Part shown: in pieces, positions 44,323 through 53,504 of the stretch
Numbering within the stretch: position 1 is the stretch's first letter
Layout of the letters: every line of letters starts with the position of its first letter
Assembly (NCBI RefSeq): GCF_003048835.2
Contig: NZ_CP060705.1
Span: forward strand, 620,001-684,000
Direction: 5' to 3'
DNA from: Campylobacter concisus
GTDB taxonomy: Bacteria > Campylobacterota > Campylobacteria > Campylobacterales > Campylobacteraceae
DNA: 64,000 bases
Program-made: the position numbers and the translations under genes
Notes under the pieces: model-generated
Database searches by the model: none
What the model saw: only the letters and a program-made list of their open reading frames with translations
What the model was told of the DNA's origin: nothing

Positions 44323-45369
44323 TTAGCCCTCGATAAAGAGTGCGATCTCGTCGCTTAATAAGAAATTTGGGTTGTAAAATTTGCCCTCTTTAAAGAGCAG
44401 CTTTTCATTTTCTACAAGTAAATTTGCCCTTTTTTTCTGAGCTTCATTTAAGCGCCCAGCCTCCACGCCTACGATGCTTCTAAGCCCTAAAAATATATGC
44501 TCTCTTGCTAGCTCGCTTGGGCTTAAAATTTCTCTTTCTCTATGTGTTGGCTGCGTGATATAGGCGTCTATGCTACTTTTGGCGTAGTATCTGGTGGCGT
44601 CCTTAAAGCCCACGCTAAAAGCCCCAACGCCAAGGTAGTTTTTGCCCTGCCAGTAGCCAAGATTGTGCTTGCAAATTTCTCCGAAATTTGAAATTTCATA
44701 CTGCTTAAAGCCAGCCCTCCCGATCTGCTCTATCATAAATTTAGCCAAAGTGTCGCTATCTTTTTTATAGCTTTTTTTGCCAGAAAATGGGGTGTTTTCT
44801 TCAAGTGTGAGCGAGTAGGCGCTTAGATGCGTGATAGCAAGGCTTTTTAGATTTTCAGTCTCAGCCAAAAGACGCTTTTTGGTATCAAATTTAGTGTCAT
44901 AGATGAGGTCTAAATTTATGCTCTTAAAGCCAGCTGCATGGGCATTTTCAACTGCTTTAAAAATTTGCTCCCTGCTGTGGATGCGCCCTAGAAATTTAAG
45001 CTTATCTTCAAAAAAGCTTTGAGCGCCAAAGCTTATGCGGTTTGCGCCTAAATTTTTTACATGCTTTAGCCAGGCTAAATTTGCTGAATTTGGATTTGCT
45101 TCAAAGGTGATCTCAGTTTTGGGCGTGCAAAGTGGAGCTAAAATGCTAAAAATTTCATCATAAAGCTTAGCATTTACCGCACTTGGTGTGCCGCCGCCAA
45201 AAAAAATGGTTGAAATTTCTTTTACATTTTGGCTTTTTAGCTGGAAATTTAGATCAAAGCAAAGCGCTTTAAAATAGGCGCCAACCTTGCTAAATTCGTC
45301 GTCGCTTGAGCCAAAGGCGCAGTAAGGACACTTGCTCTGGCAAAATGGCACGTGGATATAAACTTGCAA
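44323..45369 (-). CDS. hemW: HemW-like radical SAM heme chaperone
   Basis: 348 residues. The radical SAM cluster motif is CQSKCPYC (CxxxCxxC) in VHVPFCQSKCPYCAF position, with Phe in place of the fourth Cys found in true HemN, which points to HemW. FFGGGTPSAV, EANPNSANLAWL, NRISFGAQSF and LDLIYDTKFDT are family blocks. HemW is thought to hand heme to respiratory enzymes, not to act as coproporphyrinogen oxidase. 67 bp from tatB, probably its own unit. Confidence 0.88.
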   Translation of the reverse strand: MQVYIHVPFCQSKCPYCAFGSSDDEFSKVGAYFKALCFDLNFQLKSQNVKEISTIFFGGGTPSAVNAKLYDEIFSILAPLCTPKTEITFEANPNSANLAWLKHVKNLGANRISFGAQSFFEDKLKFLGRIHSREQIFKAVENAHAAGFKSINLDLIYDTKFDTKKRLLAETENLKSLAITHLSAYSLTLEENTPFSGKKSYKKDSDTLAKFMIEQIGRAGFKQYEISNFGEICKHNLGYWQGKNYLGVGAFSVGFKDATRYYAKSSIDAYITQPTHREREILSPSELAREHIFLGLRSIVGVEAGRLNEAQKKRANLLVENEKLLFKEGKFYNPNFLLSDEIALFIEG

Positions 45370-45424
45370 ATTTCTCTCTTTTTTAAATTTTGGCGATTAT
45401 AAGAAATTTGGCATTTAGCGCAGT

Positions 45425-46309
45425 TTAAAAGTAGCTTTTTTGCCTTATTAGCTCGCTTGGTAAAAAGCCAAAAGTGCCTTTAAAAATTTTTGCAAAATGC
45501 GCTGCATTTGTGTAGCCAACGATGCTGGCAGCCTCTTTTATGCTGATATCATTTTGTTTTAAAAGGGCAAATGCCAGCTTTAGCCGCTCTTTTGCTAAAA
45601 GCTGATAGATCGTATCTTTGAAAAAGAGTTTAAAATTTTTCTTAAGCCAAAAGTCATTAGTGCCGCAAAGATGGGCTAGCTCTTTGATGCTTGGGGGATT
45701 TTGCATGCGAGTAAGTAAGATTTTCTTAGCCTTTAAAAGCACTTTTTCTTCGTCACTGCTAAAATAAATTTTCTCATCTTTTAAAGCTTTACTCTTATAG
45801 ATAAGCTCTAAAATTTTTGACTCTATAAAGATCTCTCTCATCGTGCCATCATATAAATTTGTCGTCTCAAGCTCGTTTAAAACGCAAATTTGAGCCTTAT
45901 CTTTTTTGTATTTTATAAGATCAAATTTCTCTTCAAGCCTAAGCTCACTAAAAATTTCAAGCTTATTTGCATAGTTTTCTTCAAAAAGCAAGGTTTTGGT
46001 TTTATAAAATTTATTTTGATATTCAAAAACGCCTTTTAAGCTGTCATTTGCCAGTCCTATGCAAAACTCATCCCTGCTTAAAAGATACTCTTTTTTATCA
46101 AGCTTGAAGCAAAGATTATCTTTTGCTTCGTTAAACATCAAAAATAGATATTTTCTATCTCCCTGGCTCTCTCTTTTTATGATATCGTTGCATAAAATCT
46201 CGCTTTTTAGGTAGCTGATGCCATTAGCTTGTTTAAAAAAATCTACATTTATCCGCTTGTTGCTTTGTGAGATTTTACTTATGCCATATCTTTTATCTAA
46301 ATTTATCAT
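45425..46309 (-). CDS. AraC-family regulator, likely of the adjacent iron receptor
   Basis: 294 residues. The C-terminal AraC/XylS domain (about 195-294) has two helix-turn-helix units: PSIKELAHLCGTNDFWLKKN and ISIKEAASIVGYTNAAHFAK followed by FKGTFGFLPSELIRQ. The N-terminal domain resembles PchR-type sensors of siderophore regulators. It is divergent from a TonB-dependent receptor with only 108 bp between them, holding 21-bp-spaced repeats and a Fur-like box. Ligand-dependent activation of the receptor is the natural inference. Confidence 0.88.
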   Translation of the reverse strand: MINLDKRYGISKISQSNKRINVDFFKQANGISYLKSEILCNDIIKRESQGDRKYLFLMFNEAKDNLCFKLDKKEYLLSRDEFCIGLANDSLKGVFEYQNKFYKTKTLLFEENYANKLEIFSELRLEEKFDLIKYKKDKAQICVLNELETTNLYDGTMREIFIESKILELIYKSKALKDEKIYFSSDEEKVLLKAKKILLTRMQNPPSIKELAHLCGTNDFWLKKNFKLFFKDTIYQLLAKERLKLAFALLKQNDISIKEAASIVGYTNAAHFAKIFKGTFGFLPSELIRQKSYF

Positions 46310-46348
46310 TTTATCCCTTGAGCGTTAAATTTAATCCCTCTAGCGTTA
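46310..46348. promoter_or_regulatory. Direct repeat with 21-bp period, candidate AraC-regulator operator
   Basis: TTTATCCCTTGAGCGTTA (46310-46327) and TTAATCCCTCTAGCGTTA (46331-46348) match at 15 of 18 positions and are exactly 21 bp apart, two helical turns, as expected for the two half-sites of an AraC-type protein. The pair abuts the regulator's ATG and lies just upstream of the Fur-like box and receptor -10. Confidence 0.6.
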
Positions 46349-46353
46349 TGTCT

Positions 46354-46372
46354 GATATTGATAACGATTATT
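46354..46372 (+). promoter_or_regulatory. Fur-box-like site upstream of the TonB-dependent receptor
   Basis: GATATTGATAACGATTATT matches 15 of 19 positions of the classic Fur consensus GATAATGATAATCATTATC. It lies 10 bp before the receptor -10, overlapping the -35 zone, so iron repression is likely. Confidence 0.65.
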
Positions 46373-46381
46373 TTATTTTAG

Positions 46382-46387
46382 TAAAAT
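46382..46387 (+). promoter_or_regulatory. -10 element of the TonB-dependent receptor
   Basis: TAAAAT in TTTAGTAAAATGTG, about 30 bp before the GTG start; AAGGAG is the ribosome site at about 46404-46409. Confidence 0.45.
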
Positions 46388-46417
46388 GTGATTTAAATTT
46401 TAATAAGGAGTTTTTTT

Positions 46418-48364
46418 GTGAGAAGTCTATTAAAAATTTCTATTTGTGCGGCAGTTTTTATAAATTTACCGCTTTTTGCAAATGAAGATAAAGTTCTGCC
46501 AGAGGTTAAAGTAGTGAGCGCAACTGGTTTTGAACAAAACATAAAAGACGCCCCTGCAACGCTTAGCGTCATCACTCAAGATGCGTTAGAAAAGAGAAAT
46601 CACAAGGACGTTGAGAGCATGGTAAAAGACGTGCCAAGCCTTTTTGGAACGACTCCCGAAGCGGCAAATAGACGAGGAATTTCTATACGCGGATTCTCTC
46701 CAAGATTTACTAAAATTTTAGTAAATGGCATGCCAGTACCAGGAGATAACGCTTATAAGGGGCTAAGAAGCGTTGGAGGCTCATATAGTTTCATCCCGCC
46801 AGCAAGTGCGATAAGCCGTATCGAAGTGATACGCGGTCCTATGAGCTCGCTTTATGGCAGTGACGCACTGGGCGGTGTGATAAACATCATAACAGATGAG
46901 TTTAGTAATGAATTTAGTGCAAATCTTGGCTCAAGCTATAAATTTGCTAGAAATAAAAATATAAGCGGCGAGTTTTACAACAGCCTCTATCTGCACTCTG
47001 GGCTAATAGACGATCTTTTAAGCATCTCAGTTTATGGCAAAAATTTAAACAAGTCAGAGGATAAAATCTCATACGCAAACAGAGAGCAAAAAGATAGAAA
47101 TTTTGGCACGAAGCTCTTTTTTAGACCAAATGAAAATAACGACATCACGCTTGAGCTTGCAAGAAGCGATGTGAAATATAAAAGAACTAAAGGCAAAACA
47201 CTATCAACTGGTACTAACTCGGTTGCTAGCGAGAGAATAAAGGGCGATGTGATAAATTTAAGCCACGAAGCAAGGCTTGATAATATCTTGCTTCAAAGCT
47301 ACCTGTCTTATGGCAAGATAAAAGAGATAGCACAACAAAATTTGACGCTAAAAACACTAAATTTCGACACAAAAGGCTCATATTTTACTGATAACAACGC
47401 CTTTACTTTAGGGTTAAACGCCAAAAAAGAAAAACTTGACGAAAAGGCTACCACAGCAGATGCGGCAAATGTAAAAAGATATGACATTTCGCTTTACGGC
47501 GAAGATGATTATCACCTTACAAAAGACTTTATATTAAGCACTGGCATTCGCTATAACTACGACGAGAACTACGGTTCGCACGTTTCACCAAGAATTTATG
47601 GTATCTATAACTTAAATGACTTTTTTGCCCTAAAAGGCGGAGTTAGCACAGGATACGCGACGCCTGACATCAAACAACGCACGCAAGATCTTGCATTGCC
47701 ATTTGCTGGAGGACGTGGAGCTCAGCTTGGTAGAAGCAGCCTTAAGCCAGAGACAAGCGTGAGCTATGAATTTGGCGGCGTTTATAATGACAATGAAGGC
47801 TTTGAAGCATCGCTAACTGGCTTTTACACAAGTTTTAAAGATATGTTAAGCTATAGCCCTATCTGCTCAAGAGGCAGTGTTTGCAGACATAAAGGCAAAA
47901 TTTATCCAAATGGTATTTGGGAGAGTGTAAATATCGGCAAAGCTGAAATTTACGGAGTTGAACTAACAAATGAGTGGCAAGTCACAAACGCTCTTAGGCT
48001 AAATCAAAGCTATGTCTATACAAAATCAAAACAAAAAGATGGAGCGGAGATCGGCAAAAGCTTAAACAACTATCCGCTTCATACATTTAAATTTGGAGCA
48101 AACTACGAGCTAAACAGATGGCTAAATTTCTGGTCACAGATAAATTATTATGGTAGGACTAAAAACTCATTTAGCTATGCTGATGATATGAGACCTTACG
48201 TGATCGCTGATCTTGGCATAAACTACAACGTAACTAAAAATTTCAGTCTAAATTTGAGCGTTTATAACCTCTTTAATGAGTATTTTACGACAAGATCTGG
48301 CAGATACGACATCTTGATAGCTGACGGACAAAAGATCGAGCTTGGTTTTAATCTAAAGTTTTAA
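46418..48364 (+). CDS. TonB-dependent siderophore receptor (FepA/CfrA-like)
   Basis: 648 residues, GTG start. Signal peptide MRSLLKISICAAVFINLPLF. TonB box-like region VLPEVKVVSATGFEQ, plug domain (about 45-160; RGISIRGFSPRFTKILVNGM, IRGPMSSLYGSDALGGVINI), then a 22-strand barrel ending IELGFNLKF with terminal Phe. A Cys pair in a late loop (CSRGSVC) may be disulfide-bonded. The plug resembles ferric enterobactin/CfrA receptors; the exact ligand is unknown. Fur-like box, AraC neighbour and a following PepSY membrane gene all fit iron uptake. Confidence 0.9.
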   Translation: MRSLLKISICAAVFINLPLFANEDKVLPEVKVVSATGFEQNIKDAPATLSVITQDALEKRNHKDVESMVKDVPSLFGTTPEAANRRGISIRGFSPRFTKILVNGMPVPGDNAYKGLRSVGGSYSFIPPASAISRIEVIRGPMSSLYGSDALGGVINIITDEFSNEFSANLGSSYKFARNKNISGEFYNSLYLHSGLIDDLLSISVYGKNLNKSEDKISYANREQKDRNFGTKLFFRPNENNDITLELARSDVKYKRTKGKTLSTGTNSVASERIKGDVINLSHEARLDNILLQSYLSYGKIKEIAQQNLTLKTLNFDTKGSYFTDNNAFTLGLNAKKEKLDEKATTADAANVKRYDISLYGEDDYHLTKDFILSTGIRYNYDENYGSHVSPRIYGIYNLNDFFALKGGVSTGYATPDIKQRTQDLALPFAGGRGAQLGRSSLKPETSVSYEFGGVYNDNEGFEASLTGFYTSFKDMLSYSPICSRGSVCRHKGKIYPNGIWESVNIGKAEIYGVELTNEWQVTNALRLNQSYVYTKSKQKDGAEIGKSLNNYPLHTFKFGANYELNRWLNFWSQINYYGRTKNSFSYADDMRPYVIADLGINYNVTKNFSLNLSVYNLFNEYFTTRSGRYDILIADGQKIELGFNLKF

Positions 48365-48365
48365 A

Positions 48366-49457
48366 ATGATAAAAATTTTGAAAAAATTTCATCTTATATT
48401 GGCTTTTATCTTTGCCTTGCCGCTTCTTGTGCTTGGCATTAGCGGGGCGATCATCTCGTATCACGATGAGATAATCGATATCTTTAGTAAAGATGAGGTC
48501 GTGGCTGGCAAAAAGCCTTTAGAGATAGATGAAATTTTAAAAATTTTTAGCAAGAGCGAGCCAAATTTTAATCTTAGCTATCTAAAGATAAAATCAGAGG
48601 CAAACAAGGCTTACGTCATAAGCGGAACTAACGAAAATGGCGAGTTTGAGTCGTTTTTCATAGATCCTTATACTGGAGAAATTTCAGGCAAAAATAGTGC
48701 AGAGAAATTTATAGGGCTGGTTTTAAATTTGCATAAAAACTTAGCCCTTTCGCTTTTTAAAAATGAAAATTTGAGTAAATTTGCAAGCGAGCTAGTAGCA
48801 CTTTCTACGCTTGCGTTGCTTTTTATCTTGATAAGCGGCGCGGCGATATATTTTTGGAGGTTTAGAAGCAGGCTAGGGGATGCTTTTAAGCTAAATTTAA
48901 AAGCAAAAAAATTTGCGTTTTTGTATTCGCTACACGGCTTTTTGGGTATCTATCTTGGCGTTATTTTAAGCGTGATTTGCATTAGTGGGCTTTACTTTTC
49001 TTATGAGAGCTTTGCTAAGGTTATAAATCAAATTTGTGGCGAAGAAAAGGTCTTTAAAAAGCCAAATTTTACAAACAAAAATGGCTTTAGCTTAAGCGAC
49101 GAGCAAAAGGTGGAAAACCTTAAAAAAGCTTATGAAATTTTCATCTCTAAATTTGGAGACGAGTTTGAGGCTTTAAATTTTATAGCAAATAGCGGCGGTG
49201 TCAAATTTATGCTCTTTTACCTGCCAAAAGGTGCTAGTGAGAGTGATGGCGTTAGGCTTTTAGTCGATACAAAAGGCGAGCAAATTTCAAAAAATGCCAT
49301 GCCAAAGTCATTTGAAATTTATAAATTTATGCTTGATTTGCACGCTGGATATATCTTTGGTGAGCTTGGTAAATTTATATTTTGTCTAGCATCATGCGGT
49401 GTGGTTTTACTGCTTTTTAGTGGAGGTGCGATTTATTACAAACGGCGCAAAAACTAA
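48366..49457 (+). CDS. PepSY-associated membrane protein (PiuB/FoxB type)
   Basis: 363 residues, starts one base after the receptor stop, so cotranscribed. Four TM helices: about 8-28 (FIFALPLLVLGISGAIISYH), 130-160, 185-215 (GFLGIYLGVILSVICISGLY) and 330-355. Two periplasmic PepSY-like regions lie between them. The family is common beside TonB-dependent siderophore receptors and includes proteins that reduce or release iron from ferric siderophores at the inner membrane. That role is inferred from context. Confidence 0.87.
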   Translation: MIKILKKFHLILAFIFALPLLVLGISGAIISYHDEIIDIFSKDEVVAGKKPLEIDEILKIFSKSEPNFNLSYLKIKSEANKAYVISGTNENGEFESFFIDPYTGEISGKNSAEKFIGLVLNLHKNLALSLFKNENLSKFASELVALSTLALLFILISGAAIYFWRFRSRLGDAFKLNLKAKKFAFLYSLHGFLGIYLGVILSVICISGLYFSYESFAKVINQICGEEKVFKKPNFTNKNGFSLSDEQKVENLKKAYEIFISKFGDEFEALNFIANSGGVKFMLFYLPKGASESDGVRLLVDTKGEQISKNAMPKSFEIYKFMLDLHAGYIFGELGKFIFCLASCGVVLLLFSGGAIYYKRRKN

Positions 49458-49520
49458 CTTCATTTATCTATCTCTTAACTCTTTTTCGTTATCATCTCAA
49501 ATAAATTTTTTGGAAAAGAC

Positions 49521-49985
49521 ATGCAAAAAAAATATAGACCAAATGTAGCAGCTGTCATTTTGTCTAGTGCTTACCCTTTTAAATGCGAAATTTTCGTCGC
49601 CAAAAGGGTAGATATGGACGATATCTGGCAGTTTCCTCAAGGTGGCATAGACGAAGGCGAAAGCCCAAAGCAGGCACTAAAAAGGGAGCTCAAAGAGGAG
49701 ATCGGAACTGATAAATTTGACTTCTTAGAGGAGTATCCTGATTGGCTTAGCTACGACTTTCCGACAAATGCGTCAAAGAAATTTTACCCATTTGATGGGC
49801 AGACGCAAAAGTATTTTTTGGTTAGGCTAAAAAATGGTGCGAGCATAAATTTAAAGACCGAGCATCCAGAGTTTAGCGAGTATAAATTTGTAGATATCAA
49901 CAAGGCTTTAGAGGGGATAAATCACTTCAAAAAGCCTATTTATGACAAAGTTTTGAGTTATTTTAAAGAGAAAGGATATTTTTGA
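49521..49985 (+). CDS. rppH: RNA pyrophosphohydrolase (Nudix)
   Basis: 154 residues. RppH start KYRPNVAAVILSS, then VDMDDIWQFPQGGIDEGESP and the Nudix box core RELKEEIG with matching Gly and Glu spacing. Late block FDGQTQKYFLVRL is typical. RppH removes pyrophosphate from mRNA 5' ends, starting decay. It heads the rppH-lysC-hobA-holB-folP series also seen in H. pylori. TGATG junction with lysC. Confidence 0.94.
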   Translation: MQKKYRPNVAAVILSSAYPFKCEIFVAKRVDMDDIWQFPQGGIDEGESPKQALKRELKEEIGTDKFDFLEEYPDWLSYDFPTNASKKFYPFDGQTQKYFLVRLKNGASINLKTEHPEFSEYKFVDINKALEGINHFKKPIYDKVLSYFKEKGYF

Positions 49986-51184
49986 TGTTAATCGTTCAAA
50001 AATTTGGCGGAACTAGCGTAGGCACGCTTGAGCGCATCGAAGCTGTGGCAAACAGGGTCATAGAGACTAAAAACAGCGGCGCTGACGTGGTTGTAGTAGT
50101 TTCTGCGATGAGTGGAGTTACAAATCAATTGGTCGAATATAGTGAGTATTTCTCAAAGCACCCAGACGGCGTTGCTACTGATATGCTTTTAAGCTCTGGA
50201 GAGCAAGTAACAACCGCACTTTTGACGATTGCGCTTAATGCAAAAGGCTATGCGTGCGTAGGTCTAACTGGTGCAATGGCTGGGATAATGACTGATGATG
50301 TGCATACAAAGGCTAGGATAGAAAAGATAGACACCACTAGGCTAAAAGCTGAGCTAAAAGCTGGTAGGATCGTCGTCGTAGCAGGCTTTCAAGGCATAGA
50401 CGACAAAGGTGATATCACCACACTTGGTAGAGGCGGAAGCGACCTTAGTGCGGTTGCATTAGCAGGTGCGCTTGAAGCTGATCTGTGTGAAATTTTTACC
50501 GACGTTGATGGCGTTTATACGACTGATCCAAGGATAGAGAAAAAGGCAAAAAAGCTAGAAAAGATAAGCTATGACGAGATGCTTGAGCTTGCCTCTGCTG
50601 GGGCGAAAGTGCTTCAAAATCGCTCAGTCGAGCTAGCAAAAAAACTAAATGTCAAACTAATCACAAGAAGCAGTTTTAACCACAACGAAGGTACATTAAT
50701 AGCAAAGGAAGATAATATGGAAGCGGTTTTAGTAAGCGGTATAGCACTAGATAAAAATCAAGCAAGAGTAACTTTAAGAGGCGTAGTCGATAAGCCTGGC
50801 ATCGCAGCTGAAATTTTCACAGCTCTAGCTCATCAAAATATAAATGTAGATATGATCATCCAAAACGTAGGACACGATGGCACGACAAATTTAGGCTTTA
50901 CAGTGCCACAAAACGAGCTTGACCTAGCAAAAGAGACCATGCAAAAGCTCTCAGCTGCAAAACATGTCGAGTATGACGATGCGATCGTGAAAGTCTCAGT
51001 TATTGGCGTAGGCATGAAGAGTCACAGCGGCGTAGCATGTCTAGCATTTGAGACGCTTGCAAAAGAGGGGATAAATATCCAGATGATCTCAACAAGCGAG
51101 ATAAAAATTTCAATGATCGTCGATCAAAAATATGGCGAGCTCGCAGTTCGCGTGCTTCACGATGCGTATAAGTTAGATAAATAA
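49985..51184 (+). CDS. lysC: Aspartokinase
   Basis: 399 residues from ATG 49985 (TGATG overlap with rppH; a TTG one codon earlier is less natural). Kinase domain: VQKFGGTSVG, LLSSGEQVTTALL, TLGRGGSDLSAVALA, FTDVDGVYTTDPR. Two ACT domains at about 265-399 (LRGVVDKPGIAAEIF; GVACLAFETLAKEGINIQMI). It phosphorylates aspartate, the first step toward lysine, threonine, methionine and diaminopimelate. ACT domains suggest feedback by lysine and/or threonine. Confidence 0.96.
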   Translation: MLIVQKFGGTSVGTLERIEAVANRVIETKNSGADVVVVVSAMSGVTNQLVEYSEYFSKHPDGVATDMLLSSGEQVTTALLTIALNAKGYACVGLTGAMAGIMTDDVHTKARIEKIDTTRLKAELKAGRIVVVAGFQGIDDKGDITTLGRGGSDLSAVALAGALEADLCEIFTDVDGVYTTDPRIEKKAKKLEKISYDEMLELASAGAKVLQNRSVELAKKLNVKLITRSSFNHNEGTLIAKEDNMEAVLVSGIALDKNQARVTLRGVVDKPGIAAEIFTALAHQNINVDMIIQNVGHDGTTNLGFTVPQNELDLAKETMQKLSAAKHVEYDDAIVKVSVIGVGMKSHSGVACLAFETLAKEGINIQMISTSEIKISMIVDQKYGELAVRVLHDAYKLDK

Positions 51185-51723
51185 TGCAAGATTTTATCCA
51201 ATGGACGCTTGAGACTATAAGAAGCGAAAGATATATGAGCTGGATGGAGGAGAAGCGCGTCGAATGGACGCCTTTGCTCGCATCTAGGCTTAAATTTTTG
51301 CTTGAAAGCAAGGCTTTTATAGTCATCTGCGATGATGAGAGAGAGTGGTTTGAAAACTACCTTTTAAGAAATATCAACCGCACAAAAAGCGAGCGTCCGT
51401 TTTTGCCATTTTTTAGCCTAAGATCGCTCTATCCAGCCTTTGACAGCATCGAGACAAACGAGCAAAAGCAGCTTTTAAAAGATATGCTAAGTCTTGCTTT
51501 TCCAAATGGCTACATATTTTTTTACATCGGCAAGAGCATAGATAAGCGCGCAAATTTAGCCAAGACTGACGAAAACAGCTATATGTGGCTCTTTGACGAG
51601 CAGGCGCAAAACAGCTTCACGCTAAGCTCGAGCGATGAAAACTTAGATATCAAACTTCTAAATTTATATAAACTTTTTGACAAGAGCATAGACGCCGTGC
51701 TCTTTGCAAAGGTGATGCTCTAA
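51184..51723 (+). CDS. hobA: HobA, DnaA-binding replication initiator regulator
   Basis: 179 residues, TAATG overlap with lysC. The SIS-like fold sequence begins MQDFIQWTLETIRSERYMSW, with LKFLLESKAFIVICDDEREW and NGYIFFYIGKSIDKRA. HobA is specific to epsilonproteobacteria; in H. pylori it binds DnaA domains I-II and promotes oriC complex formation. The placement between lysC and holB matches H. pylori. Confidence 0.9.
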   Translation: MQDFIQWTLETIRSERYMSWMEEKRVEWTPLLASRLKFLLESKAFIVICDDEREWFENYLLRNINRTKSERPFLPFFSLRSLYPAFDSIETNEQKQLLKDMLSLAFPNGYIFFYIGKSIDKRANLAKTDENSYMWLFDEQAQNSFTLSSSDENLDIKLLNLYKLFDKSIDAVLFAKVML

Positions 51724-52344
51724 ATGCTTAATAAAATCGTCATAACAAGCGATTTTGAAAATTTAAAAGCCAAGCTTGAAGCCGAGTTTGGCGTAAATAA
51801 TCTAAGATTTTTTATAAGCGATGATTTTTTGCTTGAAAATTCAAAAGAGGTCATCGCCGAAGCCTACATCGCCGAAAAAGATGAGAAAATTTTAGTCATA
51901 GAGGCGAAGTCTTTTCGCACCGAGGCTCAAAACGCACTTTTAAAGATCATCGAAGAGCCCCCAAGAAACATCAAATTTATAATAGTAACGCAGAGTAAAA
52001 ATTTACTTCTACCAACGATAAGATCGAGGATGCTCATAGAAAACAAGCTCACCAAAAAGCCAAAAATGAGTGTGGAGCTAAATTTAAAATCGCTCAGCCT
52101 AAAAGAGCTAACAAGCTTTATCGACCAAAAGATAGCAGAGGAGCAGGCGCAAAAATTTGGCAAAAACGAGCTAAAAGAGCTTGTCGGAGCCATCGTGACA
52201 AAGGCGGTTGATAGTGGGTATAAATTTAGCGGCGAGGAGATGGAGTATTTTTTCTCACTCATCAAGCTTGCTGATCTAAACGCCAAGTCTCACGCCGTTT
52301 TGACGCCACTCTTGCTTACTATCTTTGAGAAAGGACGACGTTGA
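51724..52344 (+). CDS. holB: DNA polymerase III delta' subunit, short epsilonproteobacterial form
   Basis: 206 residues, start directly after the hobA stop. The central block FRTEAQNALLKIIEEPPRNI and the sensor-like KNLLLPTIRSRM are clear delta'/clamp-loader features. The N-terminal ATP-binding part is reduced, consistent with delta' being inactive as an ATPase and with short family members here. It helps load the beta clamp. Overlaps folP. Confidence 0.88.
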   Translation: MLNKIVITSDFENLKAKLEAEFGVNNLRFFISDDFLLENSKEVIAEAYIAEKDEKILVIEAKSFRTEAQNALLKIIEEPPRNIKFIIVTQSKNLLLPTIRSRMLIENKLTKKPKMSVELNLKSLSLKELTSFIDQKIAEEQAQKFGKNELKELVGAIVTKAVDSGYKFSGEEMEYFFSLIKLADLNAKSHAVLTPLLLTIFEKGRR

Positions 52345-53480
52345 AATTTTATAAGATAAATAACAAAAGCGACTTTGATCAAATTTGTAAGGCCGTCTCG
52401 CCAAGTCCGGCTGGTGCGAAGCTAATGCACGAAAAGAGCGAGATAATTTTTATCTTTATCGACGAGATAAAGACCCCAGCGGCAAATATCCTAAAGCAAG
52501 ACGCCCTAAGTGTCGGCGCCGAGCTGGTGACGCATAATGATACGATCTTGGGGTGTGAGAGTCTAAATAAAGCCTTGCTAATGGCGACAAACGCGCAACT
52601 TAGGCAGTTAGCTAAAAAAGAGAAGCTACAAGACTTTGGACTTAAAAAGCTTGCAGGTTTTTTAGAAACTAAATTTACAAAGCCCGCAAAGCCTCTTATA
52701 ATGGGCGTGGCAAATATAAATAGTGATAGTTTTAACGAGCAAAGCCGCATAAATACGCAAAATGGCATAGCAAAAATAGAAGCCATGATCGAAGCAGGCG
52801 CAGACTACATCGACCTTGGCGGTGTTAGCTCAAGGCCAGGGAGCGAGTATTGCGGCCGCGAGGAGGAGTTTAGACGTATAAAAGATATCGTGGAGGAAAT
52901 TTACAAGCTAAATTTACATGAAAAGGCAAAATTTAGCCTTGATAGCTTTGATCCTTATTGCTTAGAATTTGCGCTAAACCACGGCTTTAAGATGATAAAT
53001 GACATCACGGCAAATGCAAATTTAGCCCCGCTTGCTGCAAGATACGATGCGCAGTTTTGCATGATGCACATGCAAGGTGATCCTGCTACCATGCAGATCG
53101 CGCCAAAGTATAATGACTTAATTGGCGAAATTTCAGACTTTTTTGAGCAAAAGATTGCCCTTGCAAGGGAGCTTGGTGCTAAAAAGATAGTGCTTGACGT
53201 TGGCATCGGCTTTGGCAAGACGGCTGAGCAAAATTTACTGCTTATTAAGCATTTGGAGCATTTTTTGAAATTTGGCTGCCCATTGCTAATTGGTGCTAGC
53301 CGCAAATCAGTCATAAATTTTTATAGCCCGAGTGAGATAAAAGACCGCTTGCCAGGCTCGCTTTATCTACATCTAAAAGCCTTCGAAAACGGCGCACAGA
53401 TCATAAGAACGCACGATGTGACCGAGCACAAGCAGCTTTTTGATATGCACGAGGCGATGAACCAAGCCACGCTTTGGTAG
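52341..53480 (+). CDS. folP: Dihydropteroate synthase with N-terminal extension
   Basis: 379 residues, TTG start overlapping holB by 4 bp. The DHPS core begins near residue 115 (IMGVANINSDSFNEQSRI), then GADYIDLGGVSSRPGSEY, INDITA, CMMHMQGDPATMQ, VLDVGIGFGKTAEQN, LLIGASRKSVI and a late IIRTHDVTEH. The enzyme joins pABA to dihydropterin pyrophosphate (folate synthesis), the sulfonamide target. The extra 110-residue N-terminal part is common in Campylobacter and of unknown role. Confidence 0.95.
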   Translation: MKFYKINNKSDFDQICKAVSPSPAGAKLMHEKSEIIFIFIDEIKTPAANILKQDALSVGAELVTHNDTILGCESLNKALLMATNAQLRQLAKKEKLQDFGLKKLAGFLETKFTKPAKPLIMGVANINSDSFNEQSRINTQNGIAKIEAMIEAGADYIDLGGVSSRPGSEYCGREEEFRRIKDIVEEIYKLNLHEKAKFSLDSFDPYCLEFALNHGFKMINDITANANLAPLAARYDAQFCMMHMQGDPATMQIAPKYNDLIGEISDFFEQKIALARELGAKKIVLDVGIGFGKTAEQNLLLIKHLEHFLKFGCPLLIGASRKSVINFYSPSEIKDRLPGSLYLHLKAFENGAQIIRTHDVTEHKQLFDMHEAMNQATLW

Positions 53481-53504
53481 GGCGCTTGGCTAAAAAGAGG
53501 CTAG

